Positions 1 through 8,870 are shown, counted from the first letter of the stretch. The stretch: 60,381 nucleotides of DNA from Clostridia bacterium (GCA_016297915.1 JAEDFU010000007.1:1-60381); one strand, 5' to 3'. The notes: generated by a model from the sequence alone, not told the origin. Made by a program: numbers and translations.

Positions 1-389
1 TTGTAGTCAAGGTTTTTGATAAAAATAATCTTGAATAATTGGATACTCAAAAATTGGGTGGAAATACCTACAGGATTCAAAAATGTGCCAAGCCTTTTTG
101 GATGGAAAAATCCTAGTGAATTTTGTTAAATGGTTTAGCACATTAAGATGTGTCAAAAAATTTTAGAGTAGGATTTTTTGTGGACAGAAAATTTTGTGGC
201 TGGCTTGTTTTAATTAAAATATCTGTGAATAGTCTTTGAATTTGCGTCCATTATTTAAGTATTATTAGAGATGCTGTGAACAAAATAAATTCATTTTGAA
301 AAAGACTTTGAGATTGAGACCAAAAAGAACCCAGTTCCAAGTCTGCAAGATAGGACATGCGATAATATTAATGTGGGCAGGAAAAAATA
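1..389. other. Intergenic stretch with no supported gene
   Basis: No convincing reading frame, RNA gene or strong hairpin is visible in this AT-rich stretch. It lies downstream of the convergent minus-strand gene ending at 405. A gene could begin or end just outside the window, but nothing here shows it. Confidence 0.5.
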
Positions 390-421
390 AAAAACAAGGG
401 CAGGTTACTGCTCTTGTTTTT
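390..421 (-). terminator. Rho-independent terminator of the DAC-like gene
   Basis: On the minus strand an AAAAACAAG-AGCAG arm pairs with CTGC-CCTTGTTTTT around a short loop, with one mismatch, and is followed by an A/T-rich tail. The stop codon at 405-407 lies inside the hairpin, so the gene and its terminator overlap. Confidence 0.7.
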
Positions 422-1736
422 CGTCTGTAAGGGGCTCTTCGGTAGGTTCTTGGTCATCTTGCTTTGGGTGTTTGTCTGTTCTTGCGTCGGTCTTGTCTAC
501 CTTGGTCTCAATCTTGTCTACTTTGGTTTCCAATTTTTTGACTTCGACAGTGGCTACTTTTGCCTCTTCCAATTTTTGCTTTTCGTCCTCTTTTTTCTTG
601 GCTTCGAGTTTGGCAAGAATTTCTAGTGGAAGCATGTTGTCGTCCTCGGTTATTGCCTCGCCATTGACAATCTTGACTTTCTTTTTCTTGCGAAGATCAG
701 ATTTTTCCTTGTAAAAGTTGTCTCCATCTTGCGATTGAAAATACACACCAATTATTTTTTTGTTTTTGTTGTGAAGTATTGAATATGCTGCTCGTCTCCT
801 TGCTCCGCCTACAATATTGTTGCTAGCATCTGGACTTGATTCGATAAATACATTGTACGCTCTGATTCTGCCGGAGTTGTCTATGATTGTAATTCCGTCA
901 AAGTCTAACATCGTCTTGAGAACATCAGCATAGCTACGCAAAATGTTTTCGTCAAAAGTTGCGCTACGCATAAATAGTTTGATAAACTCAATCGGTTCTT
1001 TGAGCCATGTGCCGTCTTGAAATACTCCAGCTTTGTCTTTGAACTCCTTGTCTACAACCATACATATTGTTCCATGCAAACCTTTGAGAACGCTGTGAAA
1101 AATATTGTCTAGTAGGTTTTTGATATCTTGCAACTTGCGTTTGGTGGTTTTGATTTTGCTTACACACGCCTCAACAAATTCCATAATCTCGTTGTCCCAG
1201 TTGTACTCGTATGATGAGTTTAGGTTAAAGCACACAGAGCAATTGTTGCCCCTTGCTCCAATGAGTCTGCATACACCACCACCAAAAACATTGATGATAA
1301 CCAGACTGGATTTTTTGGCTATGTTATCCATTACGCTTTGGTCGTGCAAAACTTGAAGGAGAGATTTGTCCTTAAGCGATGTGAGCGTTTTGATAATTCC
1401 ATATTCAATTATACCTTCGCCAAAGTTTATGTATATGTTCCAGTCCCTCTTGCAAAAGCACATAAGGGCTTTGATTCTTGCTCTAAAGTTTTGAGTGTCT
1501 GCGTCCTCATAAAAAATTATCTTTTTTGCTTTAGGCACATTTTTGACAATGTTATTAATGTTATTTGTAATAAGCAGAGTAGGCTTAATCTTTTGCCCCT
1601 CTTCCTCGTAGTTTGCAAGGTGATAAAACATACCCAAAAACAAGTCAATATGAGCAATTGGTAGAGTGGGGAATTCGCTCGAAAACATCTCAAGCACATT
1701 TTTTCTGGCATCCTCAAAGAATATCTTTTTTTCCAT
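405..1736 (-). CDS. Protein with degenerate diadenylate-cyclase-like (DisA_N/DAC) domain and charged C-terminal tail
   Basis: 443 aa, starting at an ATG preceded by a good AAAGGAG site. Residues about 275-340 can be laid on the core of DisA/CdaA diadenylate cyclases. The DGA motif is DGI (residues 280-282), GTRHRAA is GARRRAA (311-317), and the VSEETG segment is FQSQDG (333-338). In true cyclases DGA and RHR bind and orient ATP; here both are altered, so catalysis is doubtful and a nucleotide-sensing role is possible (inference). Residues 1-260 show no domain I recognise. Residues 350-443 are highly charged, with repeated KLETKVDKIETKVDK-like heptads that suggest a coiled coil. It is monocistronic, divergent from the ABC exporter genes at 1939, and has its own promoter and terminator. 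The DAC-fold assignment is from motif order only. Confidence 0.6.
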   Translation of the reverse strand: MEKKIFFEDARKNVLEMFSSEFPTLPIAHIDLFLGMFYHLANYEEEGQKIKPTLLITNNINNIVKNVPKAKKIIFYEDADTQNFRARIKALMCFCKRDWNIYINFGEGIIEYGIIKTLTSLKDKSLLQVLHDQSVMDNIAKKSSLVIINVFGGGVCRLIGARGNNCSVCFNLNSSYEYNWDNEIMEFVEACVSKIKTTKRKLQDIKNLLDNIFHSVLKGLHGTICMVVDKEFKDKAGVFQDGTWLKEPIEFIKLFMRSATFDENILRSYADVLKTMLDFDGITIIDNSGRIRAYNVFIESSPDASNNIVGGARRRAAYSILHNKNKKIIGVYFQSQDGDNFYKEKSDLRKKKKVKIVNGEAITEDDNMLPLEILAKLEAKKKEDEKQKLEEAKVATVEVKKLETKVDKIETKVDKTDARTDKHPKQDDQEPTEEPLTDEKQEQ

Positions 1737-1817
1737 AACCCACTCCTTTTTTGTAAGATCAATAGTAGTTTATGCCAGAAAGTGACAAAAAACAACAGTT
1801 TGTCTCATTTTTTTACA

Positions 1818-1845
1818 AGTATAACACAAAAAAAATAAAATGCAA
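1818..1845 (-). promoter_or_regulatory. Promoter of the DAC-like gene
   Basis: On the minus strand TTGCAT is followed after 16 nt by TATACT, about 80 nt before the start codon. Confidence 0.5.
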
Positions 1846-1882
1846 TGAAATTTTTGAAAAAAATAATTTTTCTCAAAAAAGA

Positions 1883-1911
1883 TTGGTGTTTGGCTAAATT
1901 TTTGATATAAT
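1883..1911 (+). promoter_or_regulatory. Sigma-A promoter of the heterodimeric ABC exporter
   Basis: TTGGTG (1883-1888), a 17-nt spacer and a consensus TATAAT (1906-1911) lie 27 nt before the GTG start at 1939. Confidence 0.7.
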
Positions 1912-1938
1912 ACAGGGGTTTACACAAAGGAGAAAATT

Positions 1939-3657
1939 GTGAAAAAACTATTTAGATTTTTTACTGGTTACAAAAAACAAATGATACTAGCTCCAAGTTT
2001 TAAGTTTTTGGAGACTATCGTAGATATTATAATCCCACTACTAGTTGCAAACATGATAGATATTGGCGTCAAAAACTACGACATAAGATATATATCTATT
2101 TGGGGAATTGTGGTTGTAGTGCTTAATATTGTCGGAATAGTTAGTGCAGTTATATGCGCTAAGCTTACAAGTAGGGTGTGCTCAGGTGTGAGTTATGATA
2201 TCCGCAAAGACATGTATGCTCATATCAATACTCTATCCCATGCCGAACTAGACAAGTTTGGAACAGCAACTCTTAACAATAGACTTACTCACGATGTCAA
2301 TAGAATTGAGTCTGCTCTCGGCATGTTCTTGCGAACAGTTATGCGTACTCCATTTTTGATAATTGGCTCAACAATTATGGCTATGATAATTGACATCAAA
2401 CTATCCATGTTATTTTTGGTTGTTGCACCGCTTATTTTGATAGCGGTTTTTGTTATTCTCAAAAAGACCGAACCTCTGTATGATAGAACCCAAAAAGACT
2501 TAGATAGAGTAAGCGAAATTACAAGAGAAAACTTGCAAGGCGCAAGAGTTATTAGAGCTTTTAATAAACAGGAATATGAGGAGCGTAGATTTGAGAGAGC
2601 CTCACTTAAGCTCAAAAAATCCGCGGTCAAGGTCGTGTCGGTGTCAACACTTCTCAATCCAATTACTTCGACCATTATTAACTTTGCAATCATTGCAGTT
2701 ATGTGGTTTGGTGGATTACAGGTAAATATTGGAGGGCTAACACAAGGTCAAATAATTGCGTTTGTAAATTATCTCACTCAAATATCCACAGCACTTGTCT
2801 CTTTTGCAAATCTTATTATTGCGTTTATCAAGGCATTTAACTGTGCAGGCAGAATAAACGAAGTCTTTGATACCAAAACATCGGTTGTGGAGACAAACCA
2901 TGACTTTTTGGATATCCAAGAAAATCCAGCAGTGCCTAAGATTGAGTTTCAAAATGTAAGTTTCAAGTACTCAGACTCGGCTAGTTATGCTTTCAAAAAT
3001 CTAAGCTTCACGGCGTTCCCAGGTCAAACCATAGGCATAATTGGGGGTACTGGCAGTGGCAAGAGTAGTATTATTTATCTAGTGCCTAGATTTTATGATG
3101 CAGTTGAAGGACAGGTTTATGTAGATGGCATCAATGTCAAGGACTACCCTTTGACACAACTTCGTCAAAAGATTGGCATAGTTCCTCAAAAGGCAGTTCT
3201 TTTCAAGGGCACGCTCAAGGATAATTTGCGTTGGCGAAAGGCTGATGCAACCATTGAGGAAATGAAAAAGGCTGTCAAGATATCTCAATCGCAAGAGTTT
3301 GTCAAGGACTTGCCAGAAAAGTATGACTATAAGGTTCAAGCCGGTGGCAAAAACTTTTCGGGTGGACAGCGTCAGAGACTTACAATTGCAAGAGCACTTG
3401 TTGGCAATCCAGAAATTTTAATCCTAGACGATAGTGCATCAGCACTAGACTTTGCGACAGATGCAAATCTCAGAAAGTCAATTAAGGAAAATATAAATTC
3501 AACAGTTATACTCGTATCTCAAAGAGCAAATACGGTCAAAAATTCGGATATAATAATTGTTCTAGACAATGGTCGAGTTGTTGGTCAAGGCAAACACGAC
3601 GAACTACTTAAGACTTGCGATGTTTACAAAGAAATTTATATGTCACAAACTAAATAA
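1939..3657 (+). CDS. ABC exporter subunit with degenerate ATP site (heterodimer partner 1)
   Basis: 572 aa, GTG start behind an AAAGGAGAAAATT site. It is a half-transporter: an N-terminal membrane domain (about residues 10-310, several long hydrophobic segments) followed by an ATPase domain. The Walker A is GGTGSGKSS near residue 369, the signature FSGGQRQR near 475, and the Walker B ILILDD near 493. The catalytic glutamate after Walker B is aspartate (LDDSASALD). That substitution is known for the non-catalytic site of heterodimeric exporters such as BmrC/D, LmrC/D and TM287/288. The next gene overlaps its ribosome binding site with this stop codon and supplies the canonical glutamate, so the two very likely pair. 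The substrate (drug, lipid or peptide) cannot be read from sequence. Confidence 0.9.
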   Translation: MKKLFRFFTGYKKQMILAPSFKFLETIVDIIIPLLVANMIDIGVKNYDIRYISIWGIVVVVLNIVGIVSAVICAKLTSRVCSGVSYDIRKDMYAHINTLSHAELDKFGTATLNNRLTHDVNRIESALGMFLRTVMRTPFLIIGSTIMAMIIDIKLSMLFLVVAPLILIAVFVILKKTEPLYDRTQKDLDRVSEITRENLQGARVIRAFNKQEYEERRFERASLKLKKSAVKVVSVSTLLNPITSTIINFAIIAVMWFGGLQVNIGGLTQGQIIAFVNYLTQISTALVSFANLIIAFIKAFNCAGRINEVFDTKTSVVETNHDFLDIQENPAVPKIEFQNVSFKYSDSASYAFKNLSFTAFPGQTIGIIGGTGSGKSSIIYLVPRFYDAVEGQVYVDGINVKDYPLTQLRQKIGIVPQKAVLFKGTLKDNLRWRKADATIEEMKKAVKISQSQEFVKDLPEKYDYKVQAGGKNFSGGQRQRLTIARALVGNPEILILDDSASALDFATDANLRKSIKENINSTVILVSQRANTVKNSDIIIVLDNGRVVGQGKHDELLKTCDVYKEIYMSQTK

Positions 3658-3663
3658 GGAGGA

Positions 3664-5679
3664 ATGAAGTTGGAAGATAAAAGAAACAATATCTCAAGAT
3701 CCAAGCTCGAGGAAAAAGAGTATAGAAAAATTAAAAAAGCCATAGCCTCGCTTCCAAAGGATTCGTTTAATAATCCCGAAAAAGCACAGCCAGCCAAAAA
3801 CATAATTGTGCCAACTATCGTTCCTGCAACTATTGCTAATACCTACTCTCAAAACGCAGAACGCCCAGACAAAATAACCGATGCGCAACCTATCCTTGAT
3901 ACTAATTCCAAGCGAATAGAGAGCGTTGCAAGAATCAAAAAGCCAAAAGCCTTTTCGACAATCTTTAGAACTATCGGCTATCTCAAAAAATATTGGTACT
4001 TGCTTGTGATTGCAATTTTGTTTGCACTAATAAACTCGACATTCGAAATCTTTATCCCACTTATTATTGGTAAGGGCATTGACCACATAATAGGCGTAGG
4101 TCAAGTAGACTTTGAAACTCTTGGAAAGTATATTGGATACCTTGCACTATCAATTGTAGGCTTTGCAAGTTTCAAGTGGCTACTATCTAGAGTTGCCAAC
4201 GAAATGTCCTACCGCATCGAACAACAAATGCACGATGATATTTTCAAAAAGTTTAACAAAGTTCCACTCAAATATATAGATAGTTCCTCACATGGTGACT
4301 TGCAGTCTCGTATGGTTAACGATGTCGACCTAATAACCGACGGATTTGTACTTGGACTTACAACTTTCTTTGATGCACTTGCAACTATTACTTTGACACT
4401 TATATTCATGTTCCGCATCAACACAACTATTGCAATAATCATTGTGTGTGCAACTCCACTTTCTATAGTTGTAGCGTCTCTTATCGCCAAGATGTGTCAT
4501 AAGATATTCAAGCGTCAAGCCAAGACCGTAGGCGATTTGTCCGGCACACTTGTTGAGATGATAGGCAATCAAAAGATTGTCAAAGGATTTCTATACGAGG
4601 ATCGTTCAATCGCCAAGTTTGACGAGATTAATTCCAAACTCAAGACGGTTAATGACCAAGCAATGTTTTACTCATCAATATCTGCTCCAGTTACAAGATT
4701 TTTGAATGGACTTTTGTATGCGACAGTTGCAATCTTTGGTTGTGTGTCTGCTGTAAGAGGGAATATGTCCATTGGTGATATCTCGATATTTTTGTCTTAC
4801 GCCAACAAATACACTCGTCCATTTAATGATATAGCCGATGTTTTTGCCGACCTGCAAGCAGCGTTTGCCTCTGCTATAAGAGTATTCAATGTCCTAGATA
4901 TGAAAAACGAAGTCTCGGACGAAAATCTTCCAGACATCAAGCGTTGTACTGGAGATGTTGTGTTTGACCATGTAGACTTTTCGTACACACAAGACAAAAA
5001 ACTTATTCAAGACTTGAACTTGGATATCAAGGCAGGACAAAAGGTCGCAATCGTAGGCCCTACCGGCTGTGGCAAAAGCACGCTTATCAATCTGCTTATG
5101 AGATTCTACGATGTAGACAAAGGCAGTATTTCGGTTAGTGGCAATAAGATAACCGAGGTCACTCGAAAATCGTTGCGAAAGCAATATGGCATGGTGCTTC
5201 AGGAAACATGGCTGTTCTCAGCGTCAATTAGAGATAATATCGCCTATGGCAAAGAGGATGCAACCGACGAGGAAGTTAGAAGAGCTGCAAGACTGGCTGG
5301 TGTTGACCACTTTATTGAGACAATCCCAGACGGCTACAATGCAATAATTAACGAAAATGGGGACAATTTGTCCCAAGGTCAAAAGCAACTTATCTGTATT
5401 GCAAGATTAATGCTTGCCAAGCCTCCAATGCTTATTCTCGATGAGGCAACAAGCAATATTGATACTCGTACCGAACTTGCTATCCAAGAGGCTTTTAACA
5501 AAATGATGCAGGGCAAAACAAGTTTTGTGGTTGCACATAGACTATCTACAATAGTTTCTTCCGATATAATTTTGGTTATGAACAAAGGCAATATCATAGA
5601 GCAAGGCACTCACAAAGAGTTGCTAGCCAAACAAGGTTTTTATTACAACCTATATAATAGCCAGTTTAGTGAATTCTAA
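3664..5679 (+). CDS. ABC exporter subunit with catalytic ATP site (heterodimer partner 2)
   Basis: 671 aa if read from the ATG at 3664. The strong AAGGAGGA site (3656-3663) abuts that ATG, whereas a TTG two codons later (3670) sits at the ideal distance, so the true protein is probably 669 aa. A hydrophilic, proline/lysine-rich extension of about 100 residues precedes the membrane domain (about 105-400). The ATPase has Walker A GPTGCGKST (about 465), signature LSQGQKQ (about 569) and Walker B LILDEATSNID (about 588) with the catalytic glutamate. It is translationally coupled to the upstream subunit, whose ATP site is degenerate. Together they should form an asymmetric exporter in the cytoplasmic membrane. 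The N-terminal extension is unusual and may be a regulatory tail. Confidence 0.9.
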   Translation: MKLEDKRNNISRSKLEEKEYRKIKKAIASLPKDSFNNPEKAQPAKNIIVPTIVPATIANTYSQNAERPDKITDAQPILDTNSKRIESVARIKKPKAFSTIFRTIGYLKKYWYLLVIAILFALINSTFEIFIPLIIGKGIDHIIGVGQVDFETLGKYIGYLALSIVGFASFKWLLSRVANEMSYRIEQQMHDDIFKKFNKVPLKYIDSSSHGDLQSRMVNDVDLITDGFVLGLTTFFDALATITLTLIFMFRINTTIAIIIVCATPLSIVVASLIAKMCHKIFKRQAKTVGDLSGTLVEMIGNQKIVKGFLYEDRSIAKFDEINSKLKTVNDQAMFYSSISAPVTRFLNGLLYATVAIFGCVSAVRGNMSIGDISIFLSYANKYTRPFNDIADVFADLQAAFASAIRVFNVLDMKNEVSDENLPDIKRCTGDVVFDHVDFSYTQDKKLIQDLNLDIKAGQKVAIVGPTGCGKSTLINLLMRFYDVDKGSISVSGNKITEVTRKSLRKQYGMVLQETWLFSASIRDNIAYGKEDATDEEVRRAARLAGVDHFIETIPDGYNAIINENGDNLSQGQKQLICIARLMLAKPPMLILDEATSNIDTRTELAIQEAFNKMMQGKTSFVVAHRLSTIVSSDIILVMNKGNIIEQGTHKELLAKQGFYYNLYNSQFSEF

Positions 5680-5688
5680 AAAAAAATT

Positions 5689-5718
5689 CAAGCAAGACTT
5701 TTGTTTTGCTTGTTTTTT
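5689..5718 (+). terminator. Terminator of the ABC exporter operon
   Basis: CAAGCAA (5689-5695) pairs with TTGCTTG (5706-5712) and is followed by six T. Confidence 0.75.
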
Positions 5719-5743
5719 ACTTTCAAAAAATCCCAATTGGGTA

Positions 5744-5772
5744 TTGAAATTTGGTTTTCGATATGTTATACT
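5744..5772 (+). promoter_or_regulatory. Sigma-A promoter of the two small unknown genes
   Basis: TTGAAA (5744-5749), a 17-nt spacer and TATACT (5767-5772), about 30 nt before the ATG at 5804. Confidence 0.75.
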
Positions 5773-5803
5773 CTAAGTACTCTATAACTTTGAGGGGAAT
5801 ATT

Positions 5804-6091
5804 ATGGAAGAGAAAACAGATATTTTGTGGAACGCTGAGAGAGAACTTAATGCAAACAAGTTCTTCAAAGATTCAGTTGATATGATGATAGAAAATCTAA
5901 GATCAAGACTAAAAATTACTCTTGACGGCAGAGATGATCAAAGCGATGCTTTGCAAGATTATTTATTGATAGATAATACAATTGACCAGTTGATTTTGCT
6001 TAGAGACGGTTATTGCAAAAAGGCAATCACCAAGTCCAAACAAATTTTTGATAGTATCAAATCACAAATGGATCAAGAAAAAAGTAACTAA
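5804..6091 (+). CDS. Hypothetical protein, 95 aa
   Basis: Preceded by a TTTGAGGGGAATATT site and a near-consensus promoter, so it is likely expressed. The product is soluble, acidic and predicted largely helical (a run of D/E/K/L/I residues with no signal or membrane segment). I do not recognise a family. The following gene starts 25 nt after its stop, with no terminator between, so the two are probably cotranscribed. Confidence 0.7.
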   Translation: MEEKTDILWNAERELNANKFFKDSVDMMIENLRSRLKITLDGRDDQSDALQDYLLIDNTIDQLILLRDGYCKKAITKSKQIFDSIKSQMDQEKSN

Positions 6092-6116
6092 AATTTTTTC
6101 TAGGTGGGAGAAAATT

Positions 6117-6602
6117 ATGAAAGAACCAGTCTTAAAGAATAAAAATAAATGTGTCAAGGCAAAAAAGATTGCAGGGTTGGCATTGTCAGTAGCACTTGGT
6201 GCAAATTCAATCTTCTTTGGCATAAACGCACTAAACAGTCGCAAAAATGCAGACAAATTTTTGGACAAATACAAGGCAGAGAGCAAGGCTTATGCTGAGT
6301 ATGTTGCCGAAGACCAAGCCAAGGCGTACAGGAAGTATCTAAATGGCGAGTTTACCAAAGCCGAGTTGGAAGTAGCACTTAGAAAAGAACTAACTCAAAC
6401 AGAGATAGTATATATTCTTATGAATAGTGGTGAGCAAGACAAACTCGAAGAGTACAACAGTTTGACCAAAGATTTAACCGCTGACGAGGCAGTTTTTGCA
6501 GGTTCGGGCATTCTTGCATATGCAACTGCTAAGCTTACAGCCAATTACATCAATAAGAAAAAAGAAGAACAAGACGAAAACGACTCAGAGTTGCAAATGT
6601 AA
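6117..6602 (+). CDS. Hypothetical membrane protein, 161 aa
   Basis: The longest frame opens at 6048 inside the previous gene, but the ATG at 6117 has a GGTGGGAG site six bases upstream, so I choose 6117 (161 aa). A lysine-rich start leads into a hydrophobic segment (about residues 17-40). A highly charged helical stretch (45-115) resembling a coiled coil follows, then a second weakly hydrophobic segment (about 130-150) and an acidic tail. This suggests a small membrane protein with a cytoplasmic or extracellular coil. No family is recognised. It is second in a two-gene unit that ends at a bidirectional terminator. Confidence 0.65.
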   Translation: MKEPVLKNKNKCVKAKKIAGLALSVALGANSIFFGINALNSRKNADKFLDKYKAESKAYAEYVAEDQAKAYRKYLNGEFTKAELEVALRKELTQTEIVYILMNSGEQDKLEEYNSLTKDLTADEAVFAGSGILAYATAKLTANYINKKKEEQDENDSELQM

Positions 6603-6643
6603 AAAAAAGATGTGTTCAATTAATTTTGAATACATCTTTTTTT
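6603..6643. terminator. Bidirectional terminator between convergent genes
   Basis: Flanking A and T runs and an 11-bp stem (GATGTGTTCAA / TTGAATACATC, one G-T pair) serve both the plus-strand gene ending at 6602 and the minus-strand ABC gene ending at 6647. Confidence 0.8.
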
Positions 6644-6646
6644 CTT

Positions 6647-8347
6647 TTATACACTCTCAGGTGTATCAATTCTAACCGCATTATTTATATGAATGACCTG
6701 ATCGGCTTTGTCTATCATACGCTTATCGTGGGTTACAACCATGACAATAGCCTTGCTCTTGAGCTTGTTTATTTCATTTAGTACAGCCTTGGTGTTATCG
6801 GCATCAAGCTCGTTTGTAGGCTCGTCAAAAATGTATACTTCTCTGTCTTGGATAAGTCCACGCAAAATGCAAATTCTCTTTTTCTCGCCACCACTCAATT
6901 TTTGAGACAGGTCTTCTTCGCAATCCTCATTGAATTTTTTGTTAATAATTTGATTCATGTGCAAATTTGTTATTGTCTCTTTTGCCTCAGGAGTGACTGA
7001 GATATCAGGATAGTATACATTTTGTTTAACATTACGATTGAGTATGTATGGCGACTGCATTACAACCGACATTCTGTCTATAAAGCTGTACATACTTGTA
7101 ACCTTGTACTCGTCGTTGATGATAATATCTCCAGATAGTCTCTCAGCAATCCCTGTAAGAGCTCTAAGCGATGTGGTCTTGCCTCCGCCACTCTCACCAG
7201 TTATAACTGTGAGTTTGCCTCGTTCAATAGCATAGTTTATATCCTTAATAATGGTGTCGTCATCGTTTTTGACAGTGACATTTTTAAGTTCAATCTTAGT
7301 GATTGGCTTGTCGTAAATGTCTTTGTCGTTCATCTCGGTTTTTTCTGTTGGTCTAAGTTCTTCAAGTCTTTCAATTTTGGTCATAAGCTGAGTGGATGAG
7401 TTAATAAACCAACCAAAGTTTTGAATAGGGCTAAATACTTTTTCGACATAGGATATAATAAGTACGATTGAACTTGCACTGACTACGCCAGATGCAACTC
7501 TGCTTGAGCAAATAAGAATAATTGAATAAGTTGCGACTACATCAATAAGCGCCATTGCAATCCAATAAAATTGCCATATGCGAAATCTCTTTTTGCTCAC
7601 ATCCTTATAGTCCTCAATCTTGGTGTCAAGATTTTGACTCTCCAATTTTTGTGACCTAAATAAGTTTACGAGCGTCAAATTAGATAGTGTGTTTACAAGA
7701 AAGTTTGTAACTCTCGAATTGCACTTTTCCATTTGCTTGGTCACTGGATTTTCTATCTTTTGACGAACAAGGAATACAATAGTTGTAATAATAAGTCCAA
7801 CAAGTAATACTGGAATAGCATATATCTCAATTAAACATATGTATATAGCCGATGCAATACTCGAAAATAGATTAGGTAGAATTGTGTCGTATAGGCAATT
7901 CATAACCCAGTCAAAGTCAGCGATACTTTCGTTTATTCGGTAAGTAGCGTCTCCAGTTGTCATGCCAAGATTAAGGTTTTTTCGAGGAGTAGTAGCCCAC
8001 GAGAACCCAACTTCCTTGACCTTCATATATAGTTTGAGTACAAATTTGTTTTTGAAATAATGTAGTGATGTTTCAAATGCACTAATTACAAATACAAGTG
8101 TTGCACAGCCAAGAATTAGCGTCGTTAGATTGATATCGCTCGGAATAGGAATTCCAAAGAACTGTGCAGACTGTCCACCAATTAAGGACACTAGTATTGC
8201 AATAATCTGGGCAGGCACAAGTAGTAGTGCTCCCGAAAATGCATACAATAGTCCAAGAAAAGCAAAATACGCTTTTTCTTTTCGAGACATTATTCCAAAA
8301 GCAAATTGCAAAACACCTATAATGCTTTTGTTTCTTTTCTTTTTCAT
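6647..8347 (-). CDS. ABC exporter half-transporter (membrane plus ATPase domain)
   Basis: 566 aa. A membrane domain (about residues 20-310, six likely helices) is followed by an ATPase with Walker A GESGGGKTT (about 385), signature LSGGEKKR (about 484), Walker B VYIFDEPTNELD (about 502) and switch histidine VVTHDKR. All catalytic residues are present, so it can work as a homodimer. It differs clearly from the pair at 1939-5679. Its transcript carries a 15-codon ORF and a terminator-like hairpin about 60 nt before the start codon, an arrangement known for antibiotic-responsive attenuation of exporters (for example bmrB-bmrCD). A drug or toxic-peptide efflux role is therefore the best guess; the substrate is unknown. 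Confidence 0.9.
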   Translation of the reverse strand: MKKKRNKSIIGVLQFAFGIMSRKEKAYFAFLGLLYAFSGALLLVPAQIIAILVSLIGGQSAQFFGIPIPSDINLTTLILGCATLVFVISAFETSLHYFKNKFVLKLYMKVKEVGFSWATTPRKNLNLGMTTGDATYRINESIADFDWVMNCLYDTILPNLFSSIASAIYICLIEIYAIPVLLVGLIITTIVFLVRQKIENPVTKQMEKCNSRVTNFLVNTLSNLTLVNLFRSQKLESQNLDTKIEDYKDVSKKRFRIWQFYWIAMALIDVVATYSIILICSSRVASGVVSASSIVLIISYVEKVFSPIQNFGWFINSSTQLMTKIERLEELRPTEKTEMNDKDIYDKPITKIELKNVTVKNDDDTIIKDINYAIERGKLTVITGESGGGKTTSLRALTGIAERLSGDIIINDEYKVTSMYSFIDRMSVVMQSPYILNRNVKQNVYYPDISVTPEAKETITNLHMNQIINKKFNEDCEEDLSQKLSGGEKKRICILRGLIQDREVYIFDEPTNELDADNTKAVLNEINKLKSKAIVMVVTHDKRMIDKADQVIHINNAVRIDTPESV

Positions 8348-8402
8348 AAAAATACCTCTTCAAGAATTTTTTTTGAGGCAGGCAAATAAGAATTTTTGCA
8401 AC

Positions 8403-8436
8403 AAAAAAATTACTCGCAAACATAGCAAGTAATTTA
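8403..8436 (-). promoter_or_regulatory. Attenuator-type terminator before the ABC exporter
   Basis: On the minus strand AAATTACTTGC pairs with GCGAGTAATTT (one wobble) around a short loop and runs into seven T, a textbook intrinsic terminator lying between the 15-codon ORF and the exporter. AAGTAAT just after the leader stop codon (about 8494-8503) is complementary to ATTACTT in the first arm, giving an alternative pairing that would prevent termination. Confidence 0.65.
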
Positions 8437-8502
8437 GTTTTTTTCACAAATTGTTGCAAAATTTTGGCAACTTATACTTCAAAAAAAGCAACCAATGATT
8501 AC

Positions 8503-8550
8503 TTACTTATTTGTCTGACCTAGTTGTGTGTTGTTACCTGTAAAAATCAT
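8503..8550 (-). CDS. 15-aa leader peptide upstream of ABC exporter
   Basis: An ATG at 8550 with a near-perfect AAAGGAGGC site eight bases upstream opens a 15-codon frame, MIFTGNNTQLGQTNK, ending in TAA. Nothing else in this region could use so strong a site. The frame is followed on the same strand by competing RNA hairpins, including a terminator at 8403-8436, and then the exporter gene. It is most likely a regulatory leader whose translation senses a ribosome-targeting compound or an amino-acid shortage. An alternative is a very short exported peptide. The function is inference; the ORF and its site are seen directly. Confidence 0.6.
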   Translation of the reverse strand: MIFTGNNTQLGQTNK

Positions 8551-8570
8551 TGTTTTTGCCTCCTTTGTTT

Positions 8571-8798
8571 ATATTTGATTAATTTCAGTTAACGCTATAA
8601 GTCCACTCAATTATTAATGTATGATAGATAACTATCAAAAAATTACATCAAAAATCAAATGTCTTACTACTTTAATATTAACAACTAAAAATCCATTCGT
8701 CAATAAGTTTTGCCAAAATTTTTGAAATTTGTATCTTTTTTGTTGGTATTGGACTAATAATTTTGAAACTAATCAGTTTTGCATAAGCTCTCAAGTGT
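8571..8798. other. Divergent intergenic region
   Basis: AT-rich spacer between the leader ORF (minus) and the ZIP gene (plus). It holds a GATAGTTATC near-palindrome around 8625-8635. A promoter for the leader transcript must lie here, but no single -35/-10 pair stands out. Confidence 0.4.
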
Positions 8799-8827
8799 TT
8801 GACAAAATTAAAATTACAACATAGAAT
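8799..8827 (+). promoter_or_regulatory. Sigma-A promoter of the ZIP transporter gene
   Basis: TTGACA (8799-8804), a 17-nt spacer and TAGAAT (8822-8827), 43 nt before the ATG at 8871. Confidence 0.75.
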
Positions 8828-8870
8828 ACAAGTGACAATATAAGTTTGTTGTCTATTGGGAGCATAAAAA

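Noticed and set aside
1338..1664. 108-codon plus-strand frame inside the DAC-like gene
   Set aside because: It lies wholly antisense to a well-supported gene, has no ribosome site and gives a cysteine/valine/phenylalanine-rich translation typical of a shadow frame.
5975..6130. Longer start at 6048 for the 161-aa membrane protein
   Set aside because: The 6048 ATG lies inside the previous gene without a ribosome site, while 6117 has a well-placed GGTGGGAG site.
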